This document shows positions 34,800-45,893 of a stretch of 64,000 nucleotides of DNA, piece by piece (position 1 is the stretch's first letter; the number at the start of each line of letters is the position of its first letter). The notes under the pieces are model-generated. The model was given only the letters and a program-made list of their open reading frames with translations, did not search any database and had not been told where the DNA came from. The stretch is from Miscanthus floridulus (Eukaryota; Streptophyta; Magnoliopsida; Poales; Poaceae). The translations under genes were made by a program, and so were the position numbers. Where the stretch lies: the NCBI RefSeq assembly GCF_019320115.1, contig NC_089591.1, positions 60,005,702 through 60,069,701 of the forward strand, in the 5' to 3' direction.

Positions 34800-36000
34800 A
34801 AATCGGCGAGCGCCTATGACTTTACGGTCGGCCTGCTTCTGAAGTCAATGGAGTAGGTGCCGAGCTCAATAGCCCACTTGATGATATGACCATTGGCCTC
34901 TTTATTGCGGAGAATGTCTCCCAGAGGGAACTCAGTGACCACGGCGATCTTGTAGTATTCGAAGTAATGTCAGAGCTTGCGTGAGGTGATTAGAATTGCA
35001 TATAACAGCTTTTGCACCTGAGGATAACGAGTTTTGGGCTCATTAAGTACCTTGCTGATAAAATAGACCGGACACTATACCTTGTAGGCGTGTCCAGTTT
35101 CCTCACGTTCGACGACAATAGACATACTGACAACTCGAGAAGTGGCGGCGATGTAAACCAGCAGAGTTTCATCTGGTCGTGGTGCTGTCATGATTGGAGG
35201 TTTTGTTAAAAACAATTTGAGCTGCTTGAAAGCTGTGTCTGCCTCCTCCGACAAAGAAAAAAGCTCGGAGGCCTTGAGGAGCTTGAAGAAAGGTAGCCCT
35301 TTTTCACCGAGGCGCGAGATAAATCGGCTTAGTGCAGCCATGCAGCCTGTAAGCTTCTGTATATCCTTGACACACATCGGCCGTTTCATGTTGGTGATGG
35401 CGGAGACTTTGTCAGGGTTTGGTTCGATGCCCCGAGCGCTGACGATGTAGCCGAGCAGGATACCAGATGGAACTCCAAAGATGCACTTTGAAGGGTTCCG
35501 CTTTCATCGGTATTTGCTTAGGTTGGAGAAAGTTTCTTCAAGGTCGGTGATAAGATTGTCGGCGGTTCTAGTCTTGACGACCACATCGTTGATGTAGGCT
35601 TCAATGTTGCGGCTGATCTGTTGGTCGAGGCATGTCTAGATAGCCCTTTGGTAGGTTGCGCCGGCGTTCTTTAGTCCGAAGGACATAGTGGTGTAGCAGT
35701 ATGCACCGAAAGGCGTGATGAATGACGTTTTAACCTGGTCTTCCTCCTTGAGGGAGATCTGATGGTAGCCTAAGTAACAGTCGAGAAAGGAGAGCAACTC
35801 ACAACCGACGGTGGAGTCTACAACCTCGTCTATCCAAGGCAAGCCGAAGGGGTCTTTAGGGCAGTGTTTGTTAAGATCAGTATAATCAACACATATTCTC
35901 CATTCTTTATTCTTTTTCTTAACAAGAACAGGATTAGCTAACCAATCTAGATGATACACTTCTTTTATAAATCCGGACAGCTAAGAGCATGTTTATTTCT
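34800..36000 (-). pseudogene. Tat reverse transcriptase and RNase H
   Basis: Reading leftward: NPVLVKKKNKEWRICVDYTDLN, then SFLDCYLGYHQI and MSFGLKNAGATYQRAI. The catalytic box reads YINDVVV where YxDD is required: the codon at 35588-35590 is AAC on the minus strand, so the first Asp is Asn. After that come the connection region (LLGYIVSARGIEPNPDKV) and the RNase H part. In-frame stops follow QRAI, KYR, YKV, RKL, VKS and TKI. Enzymatically dead on two counts. Confidence 0.88.
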
Positions 36001-36346
36001 ACCCTAATAGCCTCCTTTTTGTCCAGCGCAATCGGCGAAGTTTCTGCTTGATCGGTTTAGCGGTCGGCGAGACATTCAAGGAGTGCTCGATCTTCTCCTA
36101 TGGTACCCCCTGGTATGTCTAGCAGGTTTCCAAGCAAACACATCGGCGTTGGCATGTAGGAAGGAGACGAGCAGCGCTTTCCTATTTGGGGTCAAGGTGA
36201 GCCCCAATTTTCACCGTCTTGGAAGGGTCGTCGAGGTCGAGGCCGATCTCCTTGACTTCCTTGGACTTGGCGGAGGCCCAGGGAGGCTCTGGGATCTCCA
36301 TGTCGTCAGTAGATGCGGTCTTGGCTTCGGCAACCACGCTGGCCAT

Positions 36347-36800
36347 CTAGGATGGAGAGGTCGGTGGCTTCGGCTGAGGGCAAGACTTTCTAGTCTCGTA
36401 GGCTGTAGGCGATGGAGAGGTTTGCCCTGCAGAGATAGGACTCTTGTAGGCGAAGGCATCTTCAACACCAAATACGCATAGTGCGGAACGGACCATGAAC
36501 TTGGTCAGAGCCGGACGCCCTAGTATGGCAGTGGTAGGCGGTGTTGAAGTCAGGTGACATAAAAGTTGATATGCTCCACTCTGTAGTTGGTTGCCAGTGC
36601 CGAACTGTACTGGTAGGGTAATTTCCCCAAGTGGTCTGGATGCCCTGCCAGGTACCACGCCCTAGAAGGAGGAGTCTGAGGGCGTGAGGTCTATTGTCCT
36701 GAGTCCGAGCTCCCTTAGGGCCCCAGCGAAGAGTAGATTCAAAGCGCTCCCACCAGTCGACTGAGGACTTTTCTGAAGAGCACCTTCTAAACAGTCACAT
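36347..36800 (-). pseudogene. Tat aspartic protease
   Basis: GGSALNLLFAGALRELGL and VVPGRASRPLGEITLPVQFG followed by ILGRPALTKFM are the protease blocks of this lineage. The active-site Asp just before GGS is disrupted by a small insertion that changes frame near 36765. A stop separates the two blocks. Confidence 0.75.
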
Positions 36801-37338
36801 CAAGGATGAGGGGAAAATGCCCTGTGTAGGGTATGTCTGCCCACTAGTCGGCCCTGCTGAAGGTGATGGAGATTTCAGACCACGGGCGATAGCTGGGGTT
36901 GGCGGTAGTTTCTTCTGAAACTACGGCGAGCACTCATCGGGCGGCGAGCTTCCGTTCCCTTCTGCTTTCGTTGGAGGCGAAACCCCCAAAGATGGTGGCG
37001 ACCACCTTGTCGTGGTCCTGGAAGGCATTATTATTATCCCCTGGTGGTCGGCGTCCTCCGTTCCCACCATTGTCATCATTGTACTTTTTCTCCTAGAACT
37101 CCTTAGCCAAACCAAGGCAATCTTTCATCTTGTGTTTGGCATTCTTTTGCAAGGGGCACGGACCATCAAGGATCTTCTTGTACTACTCATCGTAGTTATG
37201 CTTTGCGCGTGGCTCATTGACGTTGGCAACAAAGTGATCTGGTCGGCGGTGGCGATTCTGACCAGGTTTGAATCCATCTGGCCGATCATGTATGCTGTCC
37301 CGGTGGAAACTACGGTCATCGTAGCGGCGATCGTTGTA

Positions 37339-38600
37339 CTATCGGTTGTCGTTGCGGTCATCGTGGCAGCGAACGTTGTGCTGTCGGTCGTCGTTGCGGT
37401 CGTTGTGGTGGCGAGGCGGGCGATTAGTGCCCGTATCTTTGTTAAAACGCACCTCCGCTTCCTTGGCGTCGGCGTACTGGTTGGCGGTTGTGATCATCTC
37501 GCCTATGCCGGTAGGTGGCTTTCTATTGAACTTAGAATGGAGTTCTTGGTGATGAAGTCCTCGGACAAAGGCGGTGATGACTTCGGCCTCCGTGATGTTG
37601 GGAATAGAATTCCTCATCTCGGAGAAGCATCTGATGTAGCTGCGGAGTAGTTCAGACGGCTTTTGGTTGATGCGGTTGAGATCATGCTTGGTGCCCGGCC
37701 GCCTGCATGTGGCCATGTAGTTGTTGGTGAAGACTCTCTTCAGATCTTCTCAAGAGCCGATGGAGTCCAGGGCAAGGCTTGTGAACCAGCTCATGGTGGC
37801 TGGTGTGAGCATGACAGGGAGATAGTTTGCCATGACGTTGGTGTCTCCTCTGGCGGTGTGGACGGTGGTGGCGTAAGCCTGCAGCCACTGAGTTGGGTTC
37901 ATCCTTCCTTCATAGGGCTCGACTCCAGTGATTTTGAAACCACGGGGCCACTGGAGCGTTCGGAGTGCCCTGGTGAACACAGGGGGCCCTTCCAGGCTGT
38001 CGAGGCCGACATCGGCAGTATTGCCGGCGACGATTGGCTCTAGAGCTGAGTCCGGGTTGCCGTACTCTTGCTCGTACTCCTGGCGATGTCGTACTTCATC
38101 TTCATGGCGCCCGAAACGTCGTTGATTGATACGCCGTCGTGCATCCCGAAGGTTGCTGAGGTGCACTCAGGCATCCTGTTTGACCTCTTGGTCGTACTGG
38201 CGATGATGCTCGGCATGGTGGCCTCCAACTCCCCCCTGGGGAGGTGGTGACTGGTCAGCGAAGTGGCTTTGACTGGGGCGGTGATTAGATCTAGGATCAG
38301 CTGATCGGCGGATCACGCTTGTGGAGCATGAAGGTCTCTGAACTTCTCGGATCTCGTTAACTTGACAGTGTGCCGCTTTAAGCATAGCAGCGACCTTGGC
38401 GAGCTCGGGCATCTGCGGGAGGTGAGCAAGTTCGTTGGCGGCCACGGCCAAATTAGCGCTCAGAGTCTTGAAAACATTGTGGCCGTCAACGCGGAGGAAT
38501 TCTTCGTTGAGGTTGCGATGGAGGGGCCTTCCTTGTGAATTGAACTGGTTATCACGAGCGGCCTCGGCCATCGCAATGGCGTGTTCGTTATCACGCCGTT
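37339..38600 (-). pseudogene. Tat gag
   Basis: The Retrotrans_gag domain is recognised from LQWPRGFKITGVEPYEGRM and PTQWLQAYATTV, then MANYLPVMLTPATMSWFTSL and YIRCFSEMRNSIPNI. A long Gln/Arg/Asp-rich N-terminal part precedes it. In-frame TGA stops lie at 38167-38169 and at 37750-37752, the latter in place of the conserved Trp after the Ser. The downstream end is a His/Asp/Arg-rich low-complexity stretch. Confidence 0.85.
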
Positions 38601-39339
38601 GCGCGCGGTTGGTGTTCCTATTTTCACGGGTGGCGCGTTCCTCATCTGTTTCGCCGTTCCGAGGGGGCTGTCGATACTGACGTTGAAGATCGCGCCACCC
38701 CGGAAAGGCAGGAGAGGAGGTTGCTTGGTGAAGGTCTCGGCGAGGGGCTCGGTGGATCCTTGAGATTCGAAGTCCGGATTTTCCTCAAGGATAGTTTGGA
38801 GAGATGCTCCGAGACCCCAGGCCGGCGTGCAGCATGTTGACGGTTGGTGGAAGCTGGTCGGCAAATTTGCCCCTCAGGGCATCCTGATATGTAGCTGCGG
38901 TGTTGGCGAGCCCGAAGGGCAGGGCGGCCGAGCATTGAACATCGATAGATCGGGATCGGAGGGTGCTCGGTGCTGAACAAGGGTGCCCAGAGTCGACTCA
39001 GCAATGGAAGAGGCAATCGGTGAGTTTCAAGGCCAACCCATTCGATAGATTCGATCAGATCAGTCATTGTTGACATGCCTCCTCTGGTAGCAAGGAAGCG
39101 AGCAGGCGGGTGGCTGATGGAGTCGACCCCGAAGTGGTTCCGATATTGGATCTGTAGTTGCAGGTGCAAGGGTGGTCAGGTGCAGAACAGATCTGCACCG
39201 GCTCGAGAAGCTCTCCAACTCCTGTCGGCGTTGATGACCCACAGTGATGGATCCGACCATGAAGATCTGGCTGGGCTGCGGGAAGGACAAAGAGCCTGTG
39301 GAAAAAACCATCTTGTTCGACAAGGAAACAGCACGCACA

Positions 39340-39359
39340 CCCCTACATGGCGCGTCAAC
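39340..39359 (-). promoter_or_regulatory. Probable primer-binding site of the Tat element
   Basis: Directly inside the 5' LTR, minus strand, is GTTGACGCGCCATGTAGGGG, a GC-rich sequence in the place of the primer-binding site. The tRNA cannot be named without a tRNA comparison. Confidence 0.5.
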
Positions 39360-39832
39360 TGTCGACAGAATATTGTCGGCAGTCCACCGAGGGGTATCCC
39401 GCGATGGTAGATTGATCGGCAGAGGAGCGTGTAATCAAGAACAAGAAGGCAACAGAGACACATGAGTTATACAGGTTTAGACCGTCAGTATGACGTAATA
39501 CCTTACTCCTGTGGTCTGTTGGTTTGTATTAGCTATCGTATGATTTGCCGTGAATTCGTAGGGGGTCCCTGCCCGCCTTATATAGTCTGAGGGGCAAGGT
39601 TACAAGTCGGTTAGATCTGAGAGATAACCGGAAAGTAATAACAGATTACAAGAAACATGGGATCGTACGTATCCTATCAGATCTCGTAATATCTTCAGGA
39701 TATCCTCTCCGTGCCTTGCGGGGGTCGCCGAGCAGAACCGTGCCCCGCAAGGCTCCTTCTTGCGGGCTGGGCCGCCCCTGGAGGCATAGCCCATGTGACC
39801 TGCCGTGGGTATCCGGGGTCGTACCCCCCACA
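39360..39832 (-). repeat. 5' LTR of the Tat element
   Basis: 473 bp; minus-strand start TGTGGGGGGTACGACC, end CTGTCGACA. TATA box TATATAAG (minus) at 39577-39584. Same length as the 3' LTR with 11 differences. Confidence 0.95.
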
Positions 39833-40310
39833 CTTACACACTCATGTAGAAACAAAAGCAAGGTTCATCCCATACAGTGAGCACAGCAAAATAAAAAGGG
39901 GGGAAAACCAGGCCTCAATACGATTCGAGAACTTCCAAACAAAACTTCGCAAAAGACAGCCATGATCATAGTCTCTCATTTTCTGCATCTGTCCATGAAC
40001 AGTGGTCGCTCCTCCTCCCTACATTGCAGCACAAGCCCACTATCGGATCCAATATGTCGTTCTAAAAATTATCTGCATCGATGTATTAGGTTTACCTTTA
40101 TTAAATACCATACCATTCCTCTTCAACCATATCGACTAACATAGTGCAGCAACTCCTAGCAAAATTTGGTTTGTAAGCCTTAAGCTTAAACCATGTAGCA
40201 GGAACCAAACAAATTAGCAAAGTTGGTAGGTGGTTGAATTTCATAAGTGATATGCACAGTAGTCCAAATAAAGCGTGCAAAATGGCCATCAAATAACAAA
40301 TATTGAATAG
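39833..40310 (-). pseudogene. LINE ORF2 C-terminal remnant, cut by the Tat element
   Basis: Minus-strand translation in broken frames gives FIWTTVHITYEIQPPTNFAN and LFGSWYMV. These resemble the C-terminal part of plant LINE ORF2 proteins beyond the reverse transcriptase. Stops and frameshifts are frequent. The 3' end continues at 24060-24152 across the Tat insertion. Confidence 0.6.
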
Positions 40311-41120
40311 TTTTACGAACTAAAAAAACAACATTCGATGCTTATTTGATGATAACTGCGTAGCGTATGTGTGTATATGTACAAGCTAATAACCATACAC
40401 TACGTACTATCATATAACAAATTAAAGTTAACCAGAACTAATGGTCCATGGTCTAGGCCTCGTATATCTATATGTATACTCAGTCACAACTAACAAGATG
40501 AGTAGGAGCTGGTAGAATCTAGGTAGTAGCTACTAGCTAGGGTTCTAGACCCCATATACAATTTGAATTCGGAATCATCAAGAAATAAAACGATATACTC
40601 ACGGTTTGAATAGTCGGACTCAGACACTCAGTGGATTAGCACAAGTGACTTTGAAATTATATATACGTTGGTCTTTGTCAAGTAAGCTCTTAATAATCAC
40701 AGCAATTAGCTTCTTGCGTACGTGTCTTTGCCAGTCGCCATCGTTACTGCTTAGAGAGGGGTGGCGAGATGATGTTTGCAGCAAGTTTTAAGTATGCGAT
40801 TAGTGCCTGCATGTGCAGACAGTAAAACGACAATCTTGATAATCACAGGATTTTTAATTGAAGATCGACTGGTTTGCGTAATGAATCGGCCCTTGCATGT
40901 CGTTTTCTTGTTCTTGATTGACAACAACTTGACGTATAGTTACCGCAGCACGGCAGCAGAGGATCATATCATCGTATATTCATATGTAACTAACAAGTTC
41001 GAACAAACGACCTTTTGCGTCTAGTCTTTGACTTTTCATTAAACTTTTATACCACTGCAAATTGATGAGAACATATGCCGGTGCATAAAAGGGAAAAATT
41101 AGAGATATCTCAGCAAAGTT
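40311..41120. other. Intergenic; nothing recognised
   Basis: AT-rich, no domain or RNA gene seen. Confidence 0.4.
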
Positions 41121-41122
41121 TA

Positions 41123-41400
41123 CTCCCTCCGTTTCAAATTATAAGTCATTCTAATTTTATTTAGAGTCAAAGCATCTCAAATTTGACCAAAGTTACCGAT
41201 AGACGGCCTGTTCGCTGGTTGGTTTCTGGGCTAGTTTGGGCTGGCTGATGCTGGTTTGTTGTGAGAGAAAAACACTGTTGGCTGGCTGATTTGGGCTGGT
41301 TGAAACCAACAAGCGAACAGGCTAAGAATTGTGAAGATTTATGACATCAAAATATATACAATAAAAATATAATTAATGAAAAGTATAGAGATTATATATA
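41123..41400. mobile_element. Truncated Stowaway-like MITE with another MITE inserted
   Basis: CTCCCTCCGTTTCAAATTAT after TA (41121-41122) is a typical Stowaway left end. It runs to about 41205, where a second MITE (41206-41322) begins. The remainder continues AT-rich, but no matching GGAGGGAG right end is found, so the outer element is truncated. Confidence 0.6.
41206..41322. mobile_element. MITE of the GCCTGTTCGCTTG family
   Basis: The left end GCCTGTTCGCTGGTTGGTTTC and the inverted right end GAAACCAACAAGCGAACAGGC are nearly perfect. The interior has TGTTGTGAGAGAAAAACACT, shared with the copy at 48067. 117 bp, no coding capacity. Confidence 0.85.
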
Positions 41401-41659
41401 TATAATCTGAGAAGGAGATGACATGGTAAACCAAACATCAGCTTAGGTGATAGAAGGTAACAGAATATATGCGATGCAACTTAAGTATATGGCCAACAAA
41501 AGAAGTCACCGCATTCGTCGAGGTGGTGAAAGAACTAATTACAAGGTATGGGTGTTTCGTGGATCGATGACTGGGCACTCGAGACACAAAAAGTTATACT
41601 GGTTCAGGACGAAACCGTCCAGTGCTGGAGACTAACTACGAGTACACACTACCGGATTC

Positions 41660-42150
41660 AGCTTCTTTGTCAAGTGGCAAAGGACAATATCCACTCGGCA
41701 AAGCCTTTGCCGAGTGTTACACTCGGCAAAGGGTGCTCGGTAAACAGTTTATCGGCAAAGACCTCTTTGCCGAGTGCACTTTATCGGACACTCGGCAAAG
41801 CCTTTGCCGAGTGCTATTCTGATACTCGGCAAAGAAAAGTTACCGTGACGGCGAGCGCCACCGTGACGGCGGCTTTGCCGAGTGTCAATGTTAAGCACTC
41901 GATAAAAGGTCGCCTCTTTGCCGAGCGCCGTTGACTCAGACACTCGACAAAAGTGGCCACTGTGCCGAGTGCCACCGTCAAGACACTCGGCAAATATGTG
42001 ACCTTTGCCGAGTGTCTGGCCCGTGGCACTCGGCAAATCTGTGATGTTTGCCGAGTGCAATGGCCTGTGCACTCGGCAAAGCATGTTCCCAGGCATGTTC
42101 TCATGTCGTCACTTTGCCGAGTGTCATGGCCATTGCACTCGGCAAAGTGA
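41660..42150. repeat. 3' subterminal repeat array of CACTA element 2
   Basis: About twenty TTTGCCGAGTG / CACTCGGCAAAG motifs, many perfect and arranged as inverted pairs. Confidence 0.9.
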
Positions 42151-42548
42151 CTGAAAATAGCCTTTTTTATTTGTTTTTTACATTCCATCCAAATAAACAG
42201 AAGATATATATAACAAACATCACCAACATCACATATATATCATCAACAGCACATATATATCACCAACACCACATATATATCACAAACGTCACATGTCTCA
42301 CAATATATCAAAAATAAGTTCACAAGTAATCCAAGTGCTCCATCATCTACAACCACAATTGCAAATAGAAGTATCATTAACAACCACAAGTATCATCACC
42401 TAGCTTCCTCATCTCACCGCCCACCATCTTTGTTCAATCACCTGTAATTAAAAAGAGTAAACCAATATACACAGATAAACAAGAAGTACTTAGAAAGAGA
42501 TGCAAAATAAACAAAACGTAATTACAAAATAACATAATATTACATGTA

Positions 42549-43956
42549 TTAAAAATAATCTTCATGATCGGGATTAGTTGGATCATAAGTCTCATCATCA
42601 CTATCAATCATGTCGAAATAATCAACACTATCCGAATGAGCAATGTTGCCATTGTCATTGTCTAAATGTAATCGCTCAAGCATTTGTAAGTCCTTCACAT
42701 TTTGCACCTCATCTCTAGCGTCCTCTTCAATAATCGTTTCATTGTCTACTTCCATTCCGATCGCTTCGGTTAAGTCTATCTCAAACCTCCCTTCTAGTCC
42801 CTCTTCTTGAAAGAACTCTCCATCATATGTGTTTAGGTCTAAGTTGTAATCTTCATCGTTTGAGACAGGCACTTTACCGTGTGACGATACCCTGTGCACA
42901 ATATCTTAACCCTTAAGATGACTTTTGGTTTGACACGCATATGGGAGATAATAAACTTACGTGGCCTGTTGGGCCACAATATAGACATTGTCTCCTGGTA
43001 AGACGGAATCCTATCGAAATTTGACTAGCCCAAGATTAGAATATGTTCGTCTTGTTACTTTAGGATCAAACCAATGGCATTTGAATATGACGGGATTAAA
43101 AGGTTTGGAACCATAAAACTTGAGTTCGTATATTTCTTTAATTCTTCCATAATACTCGACCTCATCAACGCCAGGCGTAAAAACTCCAGAACTTGTGGTT
43201 CTTCGATTGGGCCGACTCTGCTCGTAGCTTGTTGTGCGAAAGCGATATCCATTCACGTCATAACCGGAAAATGACCTAACCCTATAGGCAAAGCCATCAG
43301 CAACCTATCTCAACTCGGCACGCATAGACGCATCCCTCTGGCCCTGCAAGCTCAAGCAGGATACATCGTTATATTATTCGCACGTACGAGTAACTTGAAA
43401 TGTCAAACTAAGTACAAGCTAAATTGGACAGTACCTTCCATTTGAACCAAGAAATAAAATCAGGCATTCCATTTCCCGCACCCTGTCTAAGAAGGGTATC
43501 TACCTGCTGCGGGGTAGGATCCCTTGATTGACACCAGAATTCATGAAGAAATTCCCTGTACCAACAAGAAACAAGGGGGTTGGATACAGAATAGTGACGG
43601 CAGTATTTAACAAGTTCGTTGAGAACTTACTGCATGTACGACGCCACTTCATCAAGGTTGATCAACACGTATAGCATGATATGGCGCCACTCTTCATGAT
43701 TCAAGGTCTTGGGGGTCGATGCACTTGCGCTTCCGAGTTGCCCTCGGAAAAGGCTGAGGTTCAATTCATTTTCACCAGCATTGTAACGAGGGGGTGGATT
43801 ATGCACGCTAGGAAGGTTGTCACCATAGTATGTTGTTGTGAAGTTTGTCCACCTCCTCCAGAATGTATGCCTCTGCAATGGAAGCCTCGATTTTGCATTT
43901 ATTTCTACTATTTCTTTTGAAGAACCTTTAGACATCTCTCGATTTGATAGCACCAA
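42549..43956 (-). pseudogene. TNP2 transposase C-terminal remnant
   Basis: Three minus-strand segments match element 1. 43627-43956 corresponds to 12862-13140 (HNPPPRYNAGENE, EEWRHIMLYVL). 43011-43256 corresponds to 12340-12600 (YGRIKEIYELKFYGSKP). 42549-42899 corresponds to 11872-12225 (acidic tail with DSDDETYDPTNP). The catalytic core is absent because an internal deletion joins sequence equivalent to 13233 with sequence equivalent to 16049. Confidence 0.85.
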
Positions 43957-44379
43957 CGACCCTGCACGCCCCCCTCCATTCGTGCCTCATACGGGAGGTT
44001 TCCAAAACCTGCAAGAAAACCAACGGCACGATGGCCGATATGCACATATATATGAATGACACGATGGCCGACATGCACAAGATTATGTAAGGAACACCTA
44101 GCAATGTAATTAGGATAAGCAAGGATCTAGGATTACAAATTCAGGATCTATATCCCATTACTAATATATTCCATAAGCTATATTAATTTATGACAAACAT
44201 CAATCCATGCATCCATAATCCATCCATGCTAAACCTCAGATTTGCAACTGTGCACCATAACCAGCGTCCACGAAGGCACCCTAACCAGGACATCTTAATC
44301 TATTCATGCATCCACATCTATCAGGCGGAGACGGCATAGGGGCTCACCACTATAGAATGGCGACCGAGATGGCCGGATG

Positions 44380-44690
44380 CGGGTCGCCGCTGTTGTGGGG
44401 CCGCGCCGCACCCTAGCGGCGTTGCTGCGGCACCGCTGTAGGAGCACGAGAGGGCAAAGGCGCCATTGCTTCGACGGCCTCCTTCTCTTCGTCCTTCCTC
44501 CTTCTTCCTTCTCTCCTCCTCCTCTCTTTCTCCTCCTCCTCCGGCGGCGCGGCGCGGGGGGGCGGCGTGGGCACGGCGCTGGCGCGGGCGCGCGGGCAGT
44601 GGCGGCACTAGCGCGGGTGGCGCAGGTGGTGGCGGTGGCGACGCTGGCGTGTGCGTGTGTGCGGTGTGTGTAGGCCGGCCCAGCCAGCGG
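44380..44690. other. GC-rich segment in CACTA element 2
   Basis: A strongly GC-rich stretch with a pyrimidine-rich CTTCTCCTCCTCC tract. It lies where element 1 has AT-rich sequence, so it is either family-specific 5' sequence or captured DNA. Long frames on both strands are composition-driven. Confidence 0.45.
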
Positions 44691-44819
44691 GGTTAAATCC
44701 CCCCTTTACCGAGTGCCCCCGATCTGGCACTAGGCAAAGGTTTTTTTTTTTAATTCTTTACCGAGTGCCACTTGTCCTGGCACTCGGCAAAGAGGGGTTT
44801 TTAAAATTTTTTAAAAGAT

Positions 44820-45893
44820 CTTTGCCAAGTGCCAGGCGTCCTGACACTCGGCAAAGAAGCTCCTTTGCCACGTGTCATTTTTTAACACTCGACAAACCAA
44901 ATTTTTTTCACTTTTGACCTCCAAACTTTTTCTGCAGCCCTCATATAATATCTGGTACTCCATGTTCCGATGTGGCACATTTCTCGAACTTTTTCTATAT
45001 TTCTTTAATTTATTTCATTTAATTAAATTTTCTTGGATAATTCAAATTATAATTGCTAGTCATTTGAATAATGAAAAAAATGAATGGAAAAATGATATTC
45101 ATGTTATTTAGTATAATGTGAGGCCGTATACAGGAACAGACCATCAATTTCGAACATATTGTTCACGAAACATGACCACGAACTTACGGTCGAGTTGTTT
45201 TTAAATTCTATAAAAAGCAAACGAAGTCTGAAAATCATGAAACTTATCAAGATGTCAAGATATCATATGTGGAGGCTATGATAAAAAATTAAGGAGGTTT
45301 CACGCAAGTTTGTCATGTACGATGCTTACCACCTCATCGTCCTCTTCACGAAATCATGAAACTTCTTCGGAGATTCTTCGATTTGCAAGCATCGTATATG
45401 ACAACTTGCGTGAAACCTTCTCAATTTTTTATCATAGCCTCCACATATGATATCTTGACATCTTGACAAGTTTCATGATTTTCGGACTTCGTTTGCTTTT
45501 TATAGAATTTAAAAACAACTCGACCGCAAGTTCGTGGTCATGTTTCGTGAACAAGATGTTCAAAATTGGTGGTCTATTCCTGGATACGGCCTCACATTAT
45601 ACTAAATAACATGAATATTATTTTTCCATTCATTTTTTCATTATTCGAATGACTAGCAGTTATAATTTAAATTATCCAAGAAAATTTAATTAAATGAAAT
45701 AAATTAAAGAAATATAGAAAAAGTCTGAGAAATGTGCCACATTAGAACATGGAGTACCAGGTATTGTATGAGGACTGCAGAAAAAGTTTGGAGGTCAAAA
45801 GTGAAAAAAAAATATGGTTTGCTGAGTGTCAAAAATGACACTCGGCAAAGGAGTCTCTTTGCCGAGTGTCAGGAGAAGACACTCGGCAAAGGA
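44820..45893. repeat. Long inverted repeat: about 505-bp arms, 59-base loop
   Basis: Left arm 44820-45327 and right arm 45387-45893 are inverted copies. Landmarks pair from the inside out: GATGCTT with AAGCATC, GGAGGCTATGATAAAAAATT with its complement, GGCCGTATACAGGAACAGACC with GGTCTATTCCTGGATACGGCC, GACCTCCAAACTTTTTCTGC with GCAGAAAAAGTTTGGAGGTC, ending in subterminal TTTGCCRAGTG motifs. The right arm is the normal inner 5' sequence of this CACTA family (compare 16310-16715 in element 1); the left arm is the extra, reversed copy. Confidence 0.93.

Larger units (their letters stand above)
24153..39832 (-). mobile_element. Ty3/Gypsy retrotransposon, Tat lineage, with nested insertion
   Basis: Two direct repeats of 473 bp (24153-24625 and 39360-39832), each starting TG and ending CA, bound the element. 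A perfect 5-bp duplication CTTAC flanks it (24148-24152 and 39833-39837). gag-pol reads right to left. Two features assign the Tat lineage: a second, archaeal-type RNase H domain between pol RNase H and integrase, and an extra gene on the opposite strand between pol and the 3' LTR. By my count the LTRs differ at 11 positions (10 transitions), about 2.3 percent. A 2814-bp solo LTR is nested in the integrase region. Without it the element is about 12.9 kb, normal for Tat. Confidence 0.95.

Noticed and set aside
37012..37650. 212-codon plus-strand frame rich in Val and Ile, membrane-protein-like
   Set aside because: It is the complement of the His/Asp/Arg-rich tail of the Tat gag; the hydrophobic look is an artefact.
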